Assembly: GCF_001642795.1 (NCBI RefSeq)
Contig: NZ_LKEH01000018.1
Span: 312,864-376,863 of the forward strand
Direction of reading: 5' to 3'
Length of the DNA: 64,000 nucleotides
Source of the DNA: Pseudomonas viridiflava
Lineage (GTDB): Bacteria; Pseudomonadota; Gammaproteobacteria; Pseudomonadales; Pseudomonadaceae
The position numbers and the translations under genes are program-made. Positions 26,313 to 35,902 of this stretch are shown here, one piece after another. Numbering within the stretch: the stretch's first letter is position 1; the number at the start of each line of letters is the position of its first letter. The notes under the pieces are model-generated. The model saw only the letters and a program-made list of their open reading frames with translations, was not told the DNA's origin and ran no database searches.

Positions 26313-27638
26313 TCAGGCCGTCGCGCCAACCTTCGCTGCCGACTGACGGCTGATGCGCAAGGCAACCAGGCTGCCGACGATGGTCAGCGCCGCCAAGGAA
26401 TAGAGGGCCATGGTGGTCGAGCCGGTCTGGTCCTTGATCCAGCCCACCAGATAGGGGCTGAGGAAGCCCGCCATCTGCCCGATCGAGTTGATCAGGGCCA
26501 GGCCGCCCGCCGCAACGCTGGCGCTGAGCAGGGCGGTCGGCAGCGGCCAGAACATGGGCAGGCTAGTCAACGCGCCCATGGTAGCGATGGTCAGGCCGAG
26601 GATCGCCACGAGTGGCACGCTGGCAAAGTTGGCCGCGATGATCAGTCCTGTTGCACCCATCAACATCGGCACCACCAGATGCCAGCGGCGTTCGTTACGC
26701 AGGTCCGCGGAGCGGCCGACCAGCAGCATGAACACACCCGCCATCAGATAGGGCACCGCGCTGATCCAGCCGATCACCAGCGCATCGCTGAAACCCAGGT
26801 TCTTGATGATCGACGGCAGCCAGAAGTTGATCGCGTAGACGCCGCTCTGAATGCAGAAGTAGATGAAGCCCAGAATCCAGATGAAGGGCATGGTCAGTAC
26901 CGACGCCACCGAGCTCTTGCCGTGTACCGGGCGATTGAGTTCGTCCTTAGTGATGTCGGTCTTGACCCGCTGCCGTTGCTCGGGCGTCAGCCAGTGTGCG
27001 TCTTCGACCTTGTCGCAGAGCAGGAAGAACGCCAGCACGCCCAGCGCAACGGTCGGCAGGCCTTGAATCAGGAACATCCACTGCCAGCCCGCCATGCCGC
27101 CCTGGCCTGCGGCGAAGTGGTTGAGGATCCAGCCGGAGAACGGTCCGCCCAGTAACCCGGACACCGGAATCGCCGACATGAACAAGGCCATGATCCGGCC
27201 GCGTCGCTGGTTCGGGTACCAGCGCGAAAGGTAGAGGACGATGCCGGGGAAGAAACCTGCTTCGGCCATGCCGGTCAGGAACCGCAGCACGTAGAACTCG
27301 ACTGGCGTGGTGACGAACAGCAGGCAGGTGGAGAACATGCCCCAGGTGATCATCATCAGCCCGATCCAGCGCCTCGGGCCGAAGCGGTTGAGCGCCAGAT
27401 TGCTGGGCAGCCCGCACAGTACGTAGCCGATGAAGAAGATACCGGCACCCAGGCCGTAGACCGTCTCGCTGAAACTCAGGGCGTCGAGCATCTGCAGCTT
27501 GGCGAAGCCGACGTTCACGCGGTCAAGGTAATTGAACAGGTAGCAGATGAAGATGAACGGGATAAGGCGCAGGGTGATGCGACGATAGACATGATTGCCG
27601 TCAGCGTCGCCAACCTCGCGAACCGGAGAGTTGGACAT
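26313..27638 (-). CDS. MFS transporter, anion:cation symporter (ACS) family; likely aromatic acid uptake
   Basis: The 441-residue transporter has twelve predicted transmembrane helices. NYLDRVNVGFAKLQM in helix 1 and the RRWIGLMM loop are typical of the ACS family (phthalate, tartrate, hydroxyphenylacetate permeases). A cytosolic loop (about 215-245) divides the halves. It lies downstream of pobA on the same strand, separated by a 338-bp gap with REP-like elements. I infer that it imports 4-hydroxybenzoate or a related aromatic acid. The classical PcaK belongs to a different MFS family (AAHS), so the substrate is uncertain. Confidence 0.8.
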   Translation of the reverse strand: MSNSPVREVGDADGNHVYRRITLRLIPFIFICYLFNYLDRVNVGFAKLQMLDALSFSETVYGLGAGIFFIGYVLCGLPSNLALNRFGPRRWIGLMMITWGMFSTCLLFVTTPVEFYVLRFLTGMAEAGFFPGIVLYLSRWYPNQRRGRIMALFMSAIPVSGLLGGPFSGWILNHFAAGQGGMAGWQWMFLIQGLPTVALGVLAFFLLCDKVEDAHWLTPEQRQRVKTDITKDELNRPVHGKSSVASVLTMPFIWILGFIYFCIQSGVYAINFWLPSIIKNLGFSDALVIGWISAVPYLMAGVFMLLVGRSADLRNERRWHLVVPMLMGATGLIIAANFASVPLVAILGLTIATMGALTSLPMFWPLPTALLSASVAAGGLALINSIGQMAGFLSPYLVGWIKDQTGSTTMALYSLAALTIVGSLVALRISRQSAAKVGATA

Positions 27639-27976
27639 GGCGTCAGTTCCTCAGAGCTTGTTATTTTTATGCAGCTTGCCGGGGGCTTTCCGATCATAGG
27701 GAGCCTGCAGACAAAACGCTTTGGGGCTTTGCACGGCTGAGGTGGGCGGGTGTTGTGTGGTTGCACAAAAGACTGGGCAGTGCATGGCTTTTTGATTGCG
27801 CCGGTCTGCAGCCTGTGTGACGCGGAGCGTCACCGGCGGCATGCCCACGCGATGGGCACGATCAACTACCCAATGCATGATCGTTCCTCACGCGCGTGGG
27901 AATGCCGCTCAGGACGCTCCGCGTCCGGGATGCCTGTCTATGTGGAGAGCGGGCAGGTCATCAATTCGAAGTACCC
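27639..27976. other. Intergenic gap between pobA and the transporter
   Basis: 338 bp without a supported gene. It holds an inverted pair of REP-like elements (27815-27926), and the transporter's promoter must lie in 27639-27780. The REP pair lies just after pobA and probably separates the two transcripts or protects the pobA mRNA end. Confidence 0.6.
27815..27926. repeat. Inverted pair of REP-like elements (BIME-like)
   Basis: Two elements of about 48 bp lie head to head, 27815-27862 (inverted) and 27879-27926 (direct), with a 16-bp spacer. Reading both in the same direction gives GATCGT, a CGCGTGGG palindrome, ATGCC and a GACGCTCCGCGTC palindrome in each. The direct copy also matches the single element at 7-56. 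Confidence 0.72.
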
Positions 27977-29272
<1,296 letters not shown>

Positions 29273-29310
29273 TTACCTGGACTTTTCGAGGGTCTGGCGA
29301 GGATCGAACG

Positions 29311-30180
29311 ATGCCCAGAACAGCGCCTGTTTCCGTTCCCGTTTTCAAGCTTTACGGCGAAACCACAGCGTGGCCGACGCCAGACCTGATCCACTGCGAA
29401 TCGATTCCCGAGCGCAGCAAAATGCATGAATGGGAGATCAAGCCCCATCGCCATGGTGATCTGGTTCAGTTGCTGTACGTCCAGTCCGGCCGCGCTGTGC
29501 TGAAGGTCGAAGACGTGGTGCACCAGGTCGATACGCCGTCGCTGCAAGTGGTGCCCGCGCTCAGCGTGCACACCTTCAAGTTTGCCGAGGACATTCAAGG
29601 GCACATTCTCAGCCTGGCGCGGCCGTTGGTTGAACAACTGGAAGCGGCGCTGGATATTTCGGCCATCGGCACGGCGCGTTGTCATGTTCTGGGCGACGAC
29701 AGCGTCTACGTGGACACGCTGTTCACCGCGATTGCCCGCGAGTATCGCCAGCGCAAGCCGGGTCGCGACCTGATGCTGCAGTCGTTGATCAACGTGCTGA
29801 TGGTCTGGCTCAGCCGACGGGGCAGCGAGCAGCGGGGTGATGACAGTCAGGTGCTGGATCGCGGCCGCGAGCATTTGCAGGTGTTCATGCATCAACTGGA
29901 AGGAAGCTTCCGTGAACACTGGTCCATCGAGCAGCACGCGCAGCGCATGGGGCTCAGCGCGGCGCATTTGAATGCGCTGTGTCGGCGACTGTGCAACCAG
30001 TCGGCGTTACAGATCATCAACCAGCGTCTGCTGCTGGAAGCCAAGCGCAATCTGGTCTACACGACCATGACAGTGAATCAGGTATCCGACAGCCTGGGGT
30101 TTTCCGAACCGGCCTATTTTTCCCGATTCTTCAAGCGTGCCACCGGACAGTCACCCAGCCAGTTCCGCCAGCAGAAATGA
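29311..30180 (+). CDS. pobR: AraC-family regulator of pobA (PobR/PobC-type)
   Basis: This 289-residue protein has an N-terminal cupin-like effector domain (HEWEIKPHRHGDLVQLLYV near 39-57). A C-terminal pair of helix-turn-helix motifs follows, the second being LGFSEPAYFSRFFKRATGQSP. It is transcribed divergently from pobA across a 149-bp gap, the arrangement of the AraC-type 4-hydroxybenzoate-responsive activators of pseudomonads. It should activate pobA when 4-hydroxybenzoate is bound. The Acinetobacter PobR is an unrelated IclR protein, so the symbol reflects Pseudomonas usage. Confidence 0.85.
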   Translation: MPRTAPVSVPVFKLYGETTAWPTPDLIHCESIPERSKMHEWEIKPHRHGDLVQLLYVQSGRAVLKVEDVVHQVDTPSLQVVPALSVHTFKFAEDIQGHILSLARPLVEQLEAALDISAIGTARCHVLGDDSVYVDTLFTAIAREYRQRKPGRDLMLQSLINVLMVWLSRRGSEQRGDDSQVLDRGREHLQVFMHQLEGSFREHWSIEQHAQRMGLSAAHLNALCRRLCNQSALQIINQRLLLEAKRNLVYTTMTVNQVSDSLGFSEPAYFSRFFKRATGQSPSQFRQQK

Positions 30181-30181
30181 A

Positions 30182-30207
30182 AACGGGGCGCTTCAGAGCG
30201 CCCCGTT
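30182..30207. terminator. Bidirectional terminator between pobR and ppnN
   Basis: A perfect 11-bp stem, AACGGGGCGCT / AGCGCCCCGTT, with loop TCAG lies between convergent genes, 1 bp after the pobR stop. Confidence 0.85.
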
Positions 30208-30229
30208 GTCTGTCCGCCTTATCGAGCGG

Positions 30230-31603
30230 TCAGGTCACAACCTGGTAGCACGGCACATAGGCTGCGCCACCCGGCAGCTTCATGCGGTGCTGCTCGACGA
30301 ACGCCTTAAGCAATTTGTCCAGCGGCTGCATGATCGATGGATCGCCGTGGATCTGGTACGGGCCGTGTTCTTCGATCAGGCGAATGCCCTTGTCCTTGAC
30401 GTTGCCCGCCACAATGCCGGAGAACGCCCGACGCAGGTTGGCCGCCAGCTCATGAGACGGAATGTCGTGGTTGAGCTGCAATCTGGCCATGTTTTCGTGG
30501 GTCGGATCAAACGGGTGCTGGAAGCTCTCTTCGATCTTCAGCAGCCAGTTGAAGTGGAACGCATCGTTGCGCTCGCGACGGAACTGACGCACCTCTTTCA
30601 GGCCCTTGGCCATATGGCGCGCGACTTCTGCCGGGTTGTCGATGATGATCTGGTAGTGACGTTGCGCCTCTTCGCCCAGTGTGGCGCCGACGAACGCGTG
30701 CAGTTGTTGCAGGTAGGGTTCGGTGTTCTTCGGACCGGTCAGGACCACCGGGAACGGCACGTCCTTGTTGTCCGGGTGCATCAGGATGCCCAGCAGGTAC
30801 AGGAACTCTTCGGCCGTGCCTGCGCCGCCCGGAAAGATGATGATGCCGTGGCCGACGCGCACGAAGGCTTCCAGGCGCTTTTCGATGTCAGGCAGGATCA
30901 CCAGTTCGTTGACGATCGGGTTCGGCGCTTCGGCGGCGATGATGCCCGGCTCGGTCAGGCCCAGGTAGCGGCCACCGACGATCCGTTGCTTGGTGTGAGC
31001 GATGGTCGCGCCTTTCATCGGGCCTTTCATGACGCCGGGGCCGCAGCCGGTGCAGATGTCCAGACTGCGCAGGCCCAGCTCGTGGCCGACCTTCTTGGTG
31101 TATTTGTATTCTTCGGTGTTGATCGAGTGGCCGCCCCAGCACACCACCATTTTAGGTTCGACACCGGCGCGCAGGGTACGGGCGTTGCGCAGCAGGTGGA
31201 ACACGTAATCGGTGATGCCCTGAGAGTTGCTCAGGTCGATGCGCTGGCTGTCCAGTTCGCTTTCGGTGTAGACGATGTCGCGCAGGGCGCTGAACAGCAT
31301 TTCACGGGTGCTGGCGATCATCTCGCCATCGACGAAGGCATCGGCCGGAGCGTTGAGCAGCTCCAGGCGCACGCCACGGTCCTGCTGATGAATGCGGACC
31401 TCGAAGTTCTCGTAGGCCTCAAGAATGGTCTTGGCGTTATCGACATGGGCGCCAGTATTGAGAATGGCCAGGGCGCACTGGCGGAACAGGGTGTAGGTGC
31501 TGCCTGAGCCCGCAGCGCTGAGCTGCTGGACTTCACGTTGGGACAGGGTTTCAAGGCTGCCTTTTGGGCTTACCGTGGCGTTAATCACTTGTCTTGGGAT
31601 CAT
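30230..31603 (-). CDS. ppnN: Nucleotide 5'-monophosphate nucleosidase PpnN (YgdH, LOG family)
   Basis: The 457-residue protein matches PpnN, which hydrolyses purine and pyrimidine mononucleotides to base and ribose 5-phosphate and is controlled by (p)ppGpp in E. coli. The central Rossmann LOG domain shows the signature PGGAGTAEEF (about 270-279) and an upstream CTGCGPGVMKGPMKGA loop. The family's N- and C-terminal extensions are present. Starting at 31603 gives an N-terminus (MIPRQVINATVSPKGS) that aligns with the E. coli protein of 454 residues. The longer in-frame leader lacks a ribosome site. Confidence 0.9.
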   Translation of the reverse strand: MIPRQVINATVSPKGSLETLSQREVQQLSAAGSGSTYTLFRQCALAILNTGAHVDNAKTILEAYENFEVRIHQQDRGVRLELLNAPADAFVDGEMIASTREMLFSALRDIVYTESELDSQRIDLSNSQGITDYVFHLLRNARTLRAGVEPKMVVCWGGHSINTEEYKYTKKVGHELGLRSLDICTGCGPGVMKGPMKGATIAHTKQRIVGGRYLGLTEPGIIAAEAPNPIVNELVILPDIEKRLEAFVRVGHGIIIFPGGAGTAEEFLYLLGILMHPDNKDVPFPVVLTGPKNTEPYLQQLHAFVGATLGEEAQRHYQIIIDNPAEVARHMAKGLKEVRQFRRERNDAFHFNWLLKIEESFQHPFDPTHENMARLQLNHDIPSHELAANLRRAFSGIVAGNVKDKGIRLIEEHGPYQIHGDPSIMQPLDKLLKAFVEQHRMKLPGGAAYVPCYQVVT

Positions 31604-32068
31604 TCTATTTTCCATTAGAGCGATGCAGTCGAGGCGGCAGGGCCTGCGCATCAGGATGGTGAGCATCGAAGACGTTCACGCCTGACGGTATTTTCTACAG
31701 CACTTGGGCGCGAATGCAAACGCCGGGCCTCGCCTGCTGCGTATTCGAGGGTGCAGGCGTCGTCTGAGGGACTGAAAGTCATATAAAGCAGGCACTTGAT
31801 CGAAACGCCATGCGGCTGAATTTTGACGCACAAGCGGGCCAATAGTGAACCTGACCCATTTAACAGGGTCTGTTAGCTGATGGACTCTCTGGACAGCCTG
31901 TGGAAGTGGCTGCCGATATAAAGGATTGCAGGCGTTTTTCAACGCGCCTGATAGGCAGACAGCCCGTCCAGGCAGGAGTTGCAATTGATTTGCCGCTCGC
32001 CAGATCCATCGTTAGCCGGCCCGTACGTCGGGGCTTTATTTTCATTCCAGACAAAGATAATCATTGCC
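31604..32068. other. Divergent intergenic region, ppnN / SH3 protein
   Basis: 465 bp with no gene I can support. Short frames on both strands have no recognisable domain. It must contain promoters for both divergent genes. I found no clean sigma54 or sigma28 site or strong hairpin. Confidence 0.5.
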
Positions 32069-32743
32069 ATGTCTCGTCATCTTTCAGCACTGCTTTCTCG
32101 TGCCCCTGGCCTGTTCACTGCTTCGCGTCATCTCCTCGGCACCGGTCTGCTGGGCGCCGTGCTTTGCGTTCTTACACCCATTACCGCTCAGGCGGCGGAC
32201 AGCGAGCGCTGGGTGAGTGACAGCCTGACCACCTACGTGCGCAGCGGTCCGACTGACGGGCATCGCATTGTCGGCACGCTCAAGTCCGGGCAGAAAGTGG
32301 AACTGCTCAGCACCTCGGGCAATTTCAGCCAGGTGCGAGGCGAGGGGGGCAGCACCGTGTGGATCCCCAGCAGTGATCTGCAGGAAGTCCCTGGCCAGGC
32401 TGAGCGCGTGCCGCAGCTGACCCAGCAGGTCGCAGAACTCACCGAACAATTGAACGGCATCGACAACACCTGGAAAACCCGCGTGCAAGGCATGCAGGAA
32501 ACCCTGGATGCGCGCAAGAAGCTGGTCGATGAACTGGAAGCGCGTACCAAGACCCTCAACGATCAACTGGCTGACTCACAGGCCGAGCTGCGTTCCACTC
32601 AGGCCCGCCTGGGTGACGAGAACAAGCAGGTGATGATGCGCTACATGGTCTACGGTGGCAGCATTGCTGGCGCTGGACTGCTGGTTGGTCTGATCCTGCC
32701 GGCACTGACACGGGGCCGCAAGAAGAACGACGGCTGGGTGTAA
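32069..32743 (+). CDS. Membrane-anchored SH3-domain protein (TIGR04211/YgiM-like)
   Basis: The 224-residue protein has a signal peptide (hydrophobic core about 24-42, cleavage near AQA-AD). A bacterial SH3 domain (about 45-110: YVRSGPTDGHRIVGTLKSGQKVELL) and a long coiled coil (about 120-195) follow. A C-terminal transmembrane helix (about 198-216) ends in a short basic tail. This is the architecture of the YgiM/TIGR04211 family of envelope proteins of unknown function. The start at 32069 begins the signal peptide; upstream in-frame codons would spoil it. Confidence 0.85.
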   Translation: MSRHLSALLSRAPGLFTASRHLLGTGLLGAVLCVLTPITAQAADSERWVSDSLTTYVRSGPTDGHRIVGTLKSGQKVELLSTSGNFSQVRGEGGSTVWIPSSDLQEVPGQAERVPQLTQQVAELTEQLNGIDNTWKTRVQGMQETLDARKKLVDELEARTKTLNDQLADSQAELRSTQARLGDENKQVMMRYMVYGGSIAGAGLLVGLILPALTRGRKKNDGWV

Positions 32744-33095
32744 CGCTCTATCCGCATGCCGCAGCCCTCGAGTATCGGGGCGCTGCGGTGCAGGGCAATC
32801 CTGCGATGTGACTCGCGTCTCCGTAATAGCCTTTGCGCTCCTGCTTTTTTGATCCGCCTCGCAAAAAATCCTGCCTGTCCTCGATGCAATCAGTCGCGAA
32901 GTCGATGTTCGCTCTATAGTTTCTGCCTGAGTGGTCGAAAAACTGGCTGTTGCCCTGAACTGAATCACGCGATAGAGCGATCAGGGCTGTATGTGGCATG
33001 TTGCCATTAGTTAACATGCGCATTGATGCTGGACCTGGAAAAGTCGTTCAGGCCTTGGGTCTTATATTTTCACCCTCTCCTGTGTAGGAATCCGG
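32744..33095. other. Intergenic region before the response regulator-TPR gene
   Basis: 352 bp without a supported gene. CCGCAGC (32759-32765) pairs with GCTGCGG (32782-32788) just after the SH3 gene and may be its terminator, although no T run follows. CCCTGA...TCAGGG near 32953-32986 is a second hairpin. The promoter of the regulator-kinase pair is expected in the last 150 bp. Confidence 0.5.
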
Positions 33096-34697
33096 ATGCT
33101 GGCGTACAACCAAAAAAGCTTTCTTATCGTTGATGACTTCTCCGACTTTCGCAGTTCGGTGCGGTCGATGCTGCGTGAGCTGGGCGTCAAGGAAGTGGAC
33201 ACCGCCGACTCCGGCGAGCAGGCCCTGCGCATGTGCTCGCAAAAGCGTTATGACTTTGTGCTGCATGATTTCAATCTGGGCGATGGCCGCAAAAACGGTC
33301 AACAGGTGCTCGAAGACCTGATGGTCGAGCGACTGCTGAGCTACGAAAGCGTTTTCATCATGGTCACCGCCGAGAACAGTCAGGCCATGGTCATGAGCGC
33401 CCTGGAGTGGGAGCCCGACGGCTACCTGACCAAACCGTTCAACCGCGCAGGCCTGGCCCAGCGCCTGGAAAAGCTGGTGCAGCGCAAGAACCTGCTCAAG
33501 CCGATTCTGCAGGCGCTGGACCGTCGCAAGCCCGCCGAAGTGCTGGTCGCGTGCAACAAACTGATCGAGCAGGATCCGCGCTATGCGCCGTTGTGCCTGC
33601 GCTACAAGGCCGATGCGCTGCGTGATCTGAAACAGAACGAGCCGCTGGAAGCGTTTCTCAGGACCATCCTGGCCGACCGTGCCACGCCCTGGGCGTATGC
33701 CGCGCTGGGCAGTCTGCTGCTCAAACGCGGCAAGGTCACCGAGGCGGAGGCCGTTTACGAACAGGCGATCAAGGCCTTTCCGACCATGCCTGCGTTGTAC
33801 GATGGTCTCGCCGAGGTGCTAGTGACCCGCGGCGATGCCAAGCGTGCGCAAAGCGCCTTGGAGAACGCCGTGCGCCTGTCGCCATTGGCGGTACGTCGCC
33901 AGAAGATGCTGGGCAAGCTGGCGATGGGCAACGAAGATTTTGAGAGCGCTTCCAAGGCCTTTCGTCAGGCCGTTTCTCAAGGTGCACATTCACGTTTCAA
34001 GGACCCGGAAACCAACCTGGGTCTGGCTCATGCCCTGATCAGCAAGGGCGGCGACCAGGGGCTGGATGCGCGCACGCGTGTCGAGATCAACAACGCGCTG
34101 GGCGATGTGGCCAAGGAACACACCAACGACGAAGGTCTTCAAGTGCGCACGCGCCTTATGAAAGCCGCCAGTCTGCAGCACTCGGACCCGGAAACCGCCG
34201 CCAAGCTCACCGAGCAGGCGATGGCCAGGCTTGAAGGCATGGAGCAGTTCCTCAGTGCCGATGCAGCCCTGCTGGTGGCGTCGCAGCTCAAGCAATTGGG
34301 TCAGGAAGAAGCGGGCGCGGGTGTGCTGAAAAACTGCGCGGAAGTCTATGGGGATGACCCGGCCGTGATGAAAAGCGTGGCCAGCATGACCGACGATCCC
34401 GCCATTCTGGGTGCGAACAAGGCCGCCATCGATTTCAACCTGCAGGGCGTGCGCAGCTACAAGGCGGGCAACCTGCCGGAGGCGCAGGAGCATTTCCGTC
34501 GCGCCCTGGCCTTGCAGCCCAAGAACATCAGTATCGCGCTGAACATGGCGCAGTCGCTGCTGCATCCGGGGCAGAACCTCGGGCAGGCGGGACTCGAGGA
34601 ATGCCGCGCCAGCCTGAAAATGGTCGGCATGATCCCGGACAGCGATTCACGTTATGAGCGTTATCAGAAACTCAGGGAAAGGGCGTTTGGCGCATGA
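33096..34697 (+). CDS. Response regulator with C-terminal TPR domain
   Basis: The 533-residue protein has a CheY-like receiver (about 5-125) with Asp13-Asp14, phospho-acceptor Asp58 (VLHDFNLGDG), Thr91 and Lys113 (YLTKPF). About 400 residues of helical TPR-like repeats follow, with signature-like segments ALGSLLLKRGKVTEAEAVYEQAI and GNLPEAQEHFRRALALQP. There is no DNA-binding or enzymatic output domain, so output is probably by protein-protein contact. It overlaps the next gene, a soluble histidine kinase, in an ATGA (34694-34697), so the two should form a dedicated pair. Confidence 0.85.
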   Translation: MLAYNQKSFLIVDDFSDFRSSVRSMLRELGVKEVDTADSGEQALRMCSQKRYDFVLHDFNLGDGRKNGQQVLEDLMVERLLSYESVFIMVTAENSQAMVMSALEWEPDGYLTKPFNRAGLAQRLEKLVQRKNLLKPILQALDRRKPAEVLVACNKLIEQDPRYAPLCLRYKADALRDLKQNEPLEAFLRTILADRATPWAYAALGSLLLKRGKVTEAEAVYEQAIKAFPTMPALYDGLAEVLVTRGDAKRAQSALENAVRLSPLAVRRQKMLGKLAMGNEDFESASKAFRQAVSQGAHSRFKDPETNLGLAHALISKGGDQGLDARTRVEINNALGDVAKEHTNDEGLQVRTRLMKAASLQHSDPETAAKLTEQAMARLEGMEQFLSADAALLVASQLKQLGQEEAGAGVLKNCAEVYGDDPAVMKSVASMTDDPAILGANKAAIDFNLQGVRSYKAGNLPEAQEHFRRALALQPKNISIALNMAQSLLHPGQNLGQAGLEECRASLKMVGMIPDSDSRYERYQKLRERAFGA

Positions 34698-35389
34698 GCG
34701 AAGAGCAGCAGCAGGGACTCGATTTTTCCATGGTGATTGCTTCCACCGTGCACGACATGAAGAACTCGCTGGCGACGCTCACCCAGGCGCACAGCGAGTG
34801 GCTGGCGAAGCTCACCGTCCAGCAACGCGACACCCCGGAGCATGGGGTGATCGAGTACGAGTTCGCCAACCTCAACGGCATGCTGGTGCAGTTGCTGGGC
34901 CTGTACAAACTCGGGGTCAACCAGCTGCCGTTGCGCCCTGATTATCACGAGCTGGACGATTTCATCGAAGCACAGTTGGCGCATCATCAGGAGGTGCTGG
35001 CCAGTCGCGGTATCGCCGCTCGGGTGGATATCACGGATGCAAGCCCACTGGGGTTTTTCGACCGCGAACTGGTCGGCTCGGTGGTGGGCAACATCATCGT
35101 CAACGCGATCGGTTTTGCCCGCGAGCAATTGGCGATCAGCGTCGCTGAACAAGACGGTCAGTTGAAAATCACCATCAATGACGACGGCCCCGGTTACCCG
35201 GCTTACCTGATCGAGCGCCAGACCGATTACGTGCAGGGCATCAATCAGGGCACGGGCAGCACCGGCCTGGGCCTTTACTTCGCCGCACACATTGCCCGCT
35301 TGCATGTGCGCAACGGCATCCAGGGACGGATAGAGATCGCCAACGGCGGCGTGCTGGGCGGAGCGATGTTCAGCATCTATCTGCCTTGA
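34694..35389 (+). CDS. Soluble histidine kinase (receiver partner)
   Basis: This 231-residue protein has no transmembrane or sensory domain. A short dimerisation/phospho-transfer region has His20 in STVHDMKNSL. A HATPase_c domain follows, with NAIGFAREQ (N box), NDDGPGYP (G1) and GSTGLGLYFA (G2). It is translationally coupled to the receiver-TPR gene. With no sensor input of its own, it may respond through the TPR protein, or act as a phosphatase. Partners beyond the neighbour are not visible. Confidence 0.83.
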   Translation: MSEEQQQGLDFSMVIASTVHDMKNSLATLTQAHSEWLAKLTVQQRDTPEHGVIEYEFANLNGMLVQLLGLYKLGVNQLPLRPDYHELDDFIEAQLAHHQEVLASRGIAARVDITDASPLGFFDRELVGSVVGNIIVNAIGFAREQLAISVAEQDGQLKITINDDGPGYPAYLIERQTDYVQGINQGTGSTGLGLYFAAHIARLHVRNGIQGRIEIANGGVLGGAMFSIYLP

Positions 35390-35552
35390 GCGAAAGAAGC
35401 AGTCACACCTCTTCATTATATTGACGCAGCACGCGGTGCCCGCGCCGAATCACCGAGGCCTTGAGCGTCATCTTTTTGGCTTTCAGGCCTCCGCGTATTG
35501 CCTCCTGCCTACTGAAACCCCGTATCCACGGCACCTTCATCTGTTCAACAGC

Positions 35553-35569
35553 TTGGTTCGATTATTGCT
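35553..35569 (+). promoter_or_regulatory. Sigma54-type promoter for the ACP-ketoreductase-acyltransferase-KAS III operon
   Basis: TGGTTC (35554-35559), N5, TTGC (35565-35568) and T give GG and GC elements exactly ten bases apart. The same TGGTTC core precedes flgF. The predicted start is near 35580, leaving a 61-base leader before the ACP gene. An RpoN/FleQ dependence is inferred. Confidence 0.68.
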
Positions 35570-35640
35570 ATATCGCTCTCAGGCGTCGGCTTTGGTCTTC
35601 GCAAAATCAATTCAATAGCGGGCTGTCCGGGAGCATAGAG

Positions 35641-35850
35641 ATGGAAGACAAAGTACTCAGGCTGATCGAAGAAGCGATGGAAGCAGACGAAGGCAGTCTG
35701 AGCCGGGGCCAGAACCTTGACTGGGATTCCATTGCGGTCCTGACCTTCATGTCGCTGGCCGACGAACATCTGGGCAAGACCCTGGCGGCCAATCGTCTCA
35801 ACGGCTGCAAGACGGTGGACGATGTGATCGATCTCGTCACAGAGAAGTAA
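35641..35850 (+). CDS. Acyl carrier protein of the glycan island
   Basis: The 69-residue acidic protein has the ACP signature: Ser30 in LDWDSIAV is the phosphopantetheine attachment serine (D-S-I). The start at 35641 has a GGGAG site upstream; an earlier in-frame codon would add 60 residues unlike any ACP. It heads a four-gene operon with a ketoreductase, a hexapeptide acyltransferase and a KAS III. I infer that it carries the acetoacetyl and then 3-hydroxybutyryl group transferred to the amino sugar. It is distinct from the housekeeping AcpP in size and context. Confidence 0.85.
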   Translation: MEDKVLRLIEEAMEADEGSLSRGQNLDWDSIAVLTFMSLADEHLGKTLAANRLNGCKTVDDVIDLVTEK

Positions 35851-35902
35851 ATCTTCAGTCTCTTTTCAAATCGTATGAATCGGCCCTCAAGGGGAATGTT
35901 GG

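Noticed and set aside
30137..31507. 456-residue plus-strand open frame opposite ppnN
   Set aside because: The minus strand encodes a clear PpnN with its PGGxGT motif. The plus-strand product is low-complexity and unlike any family.
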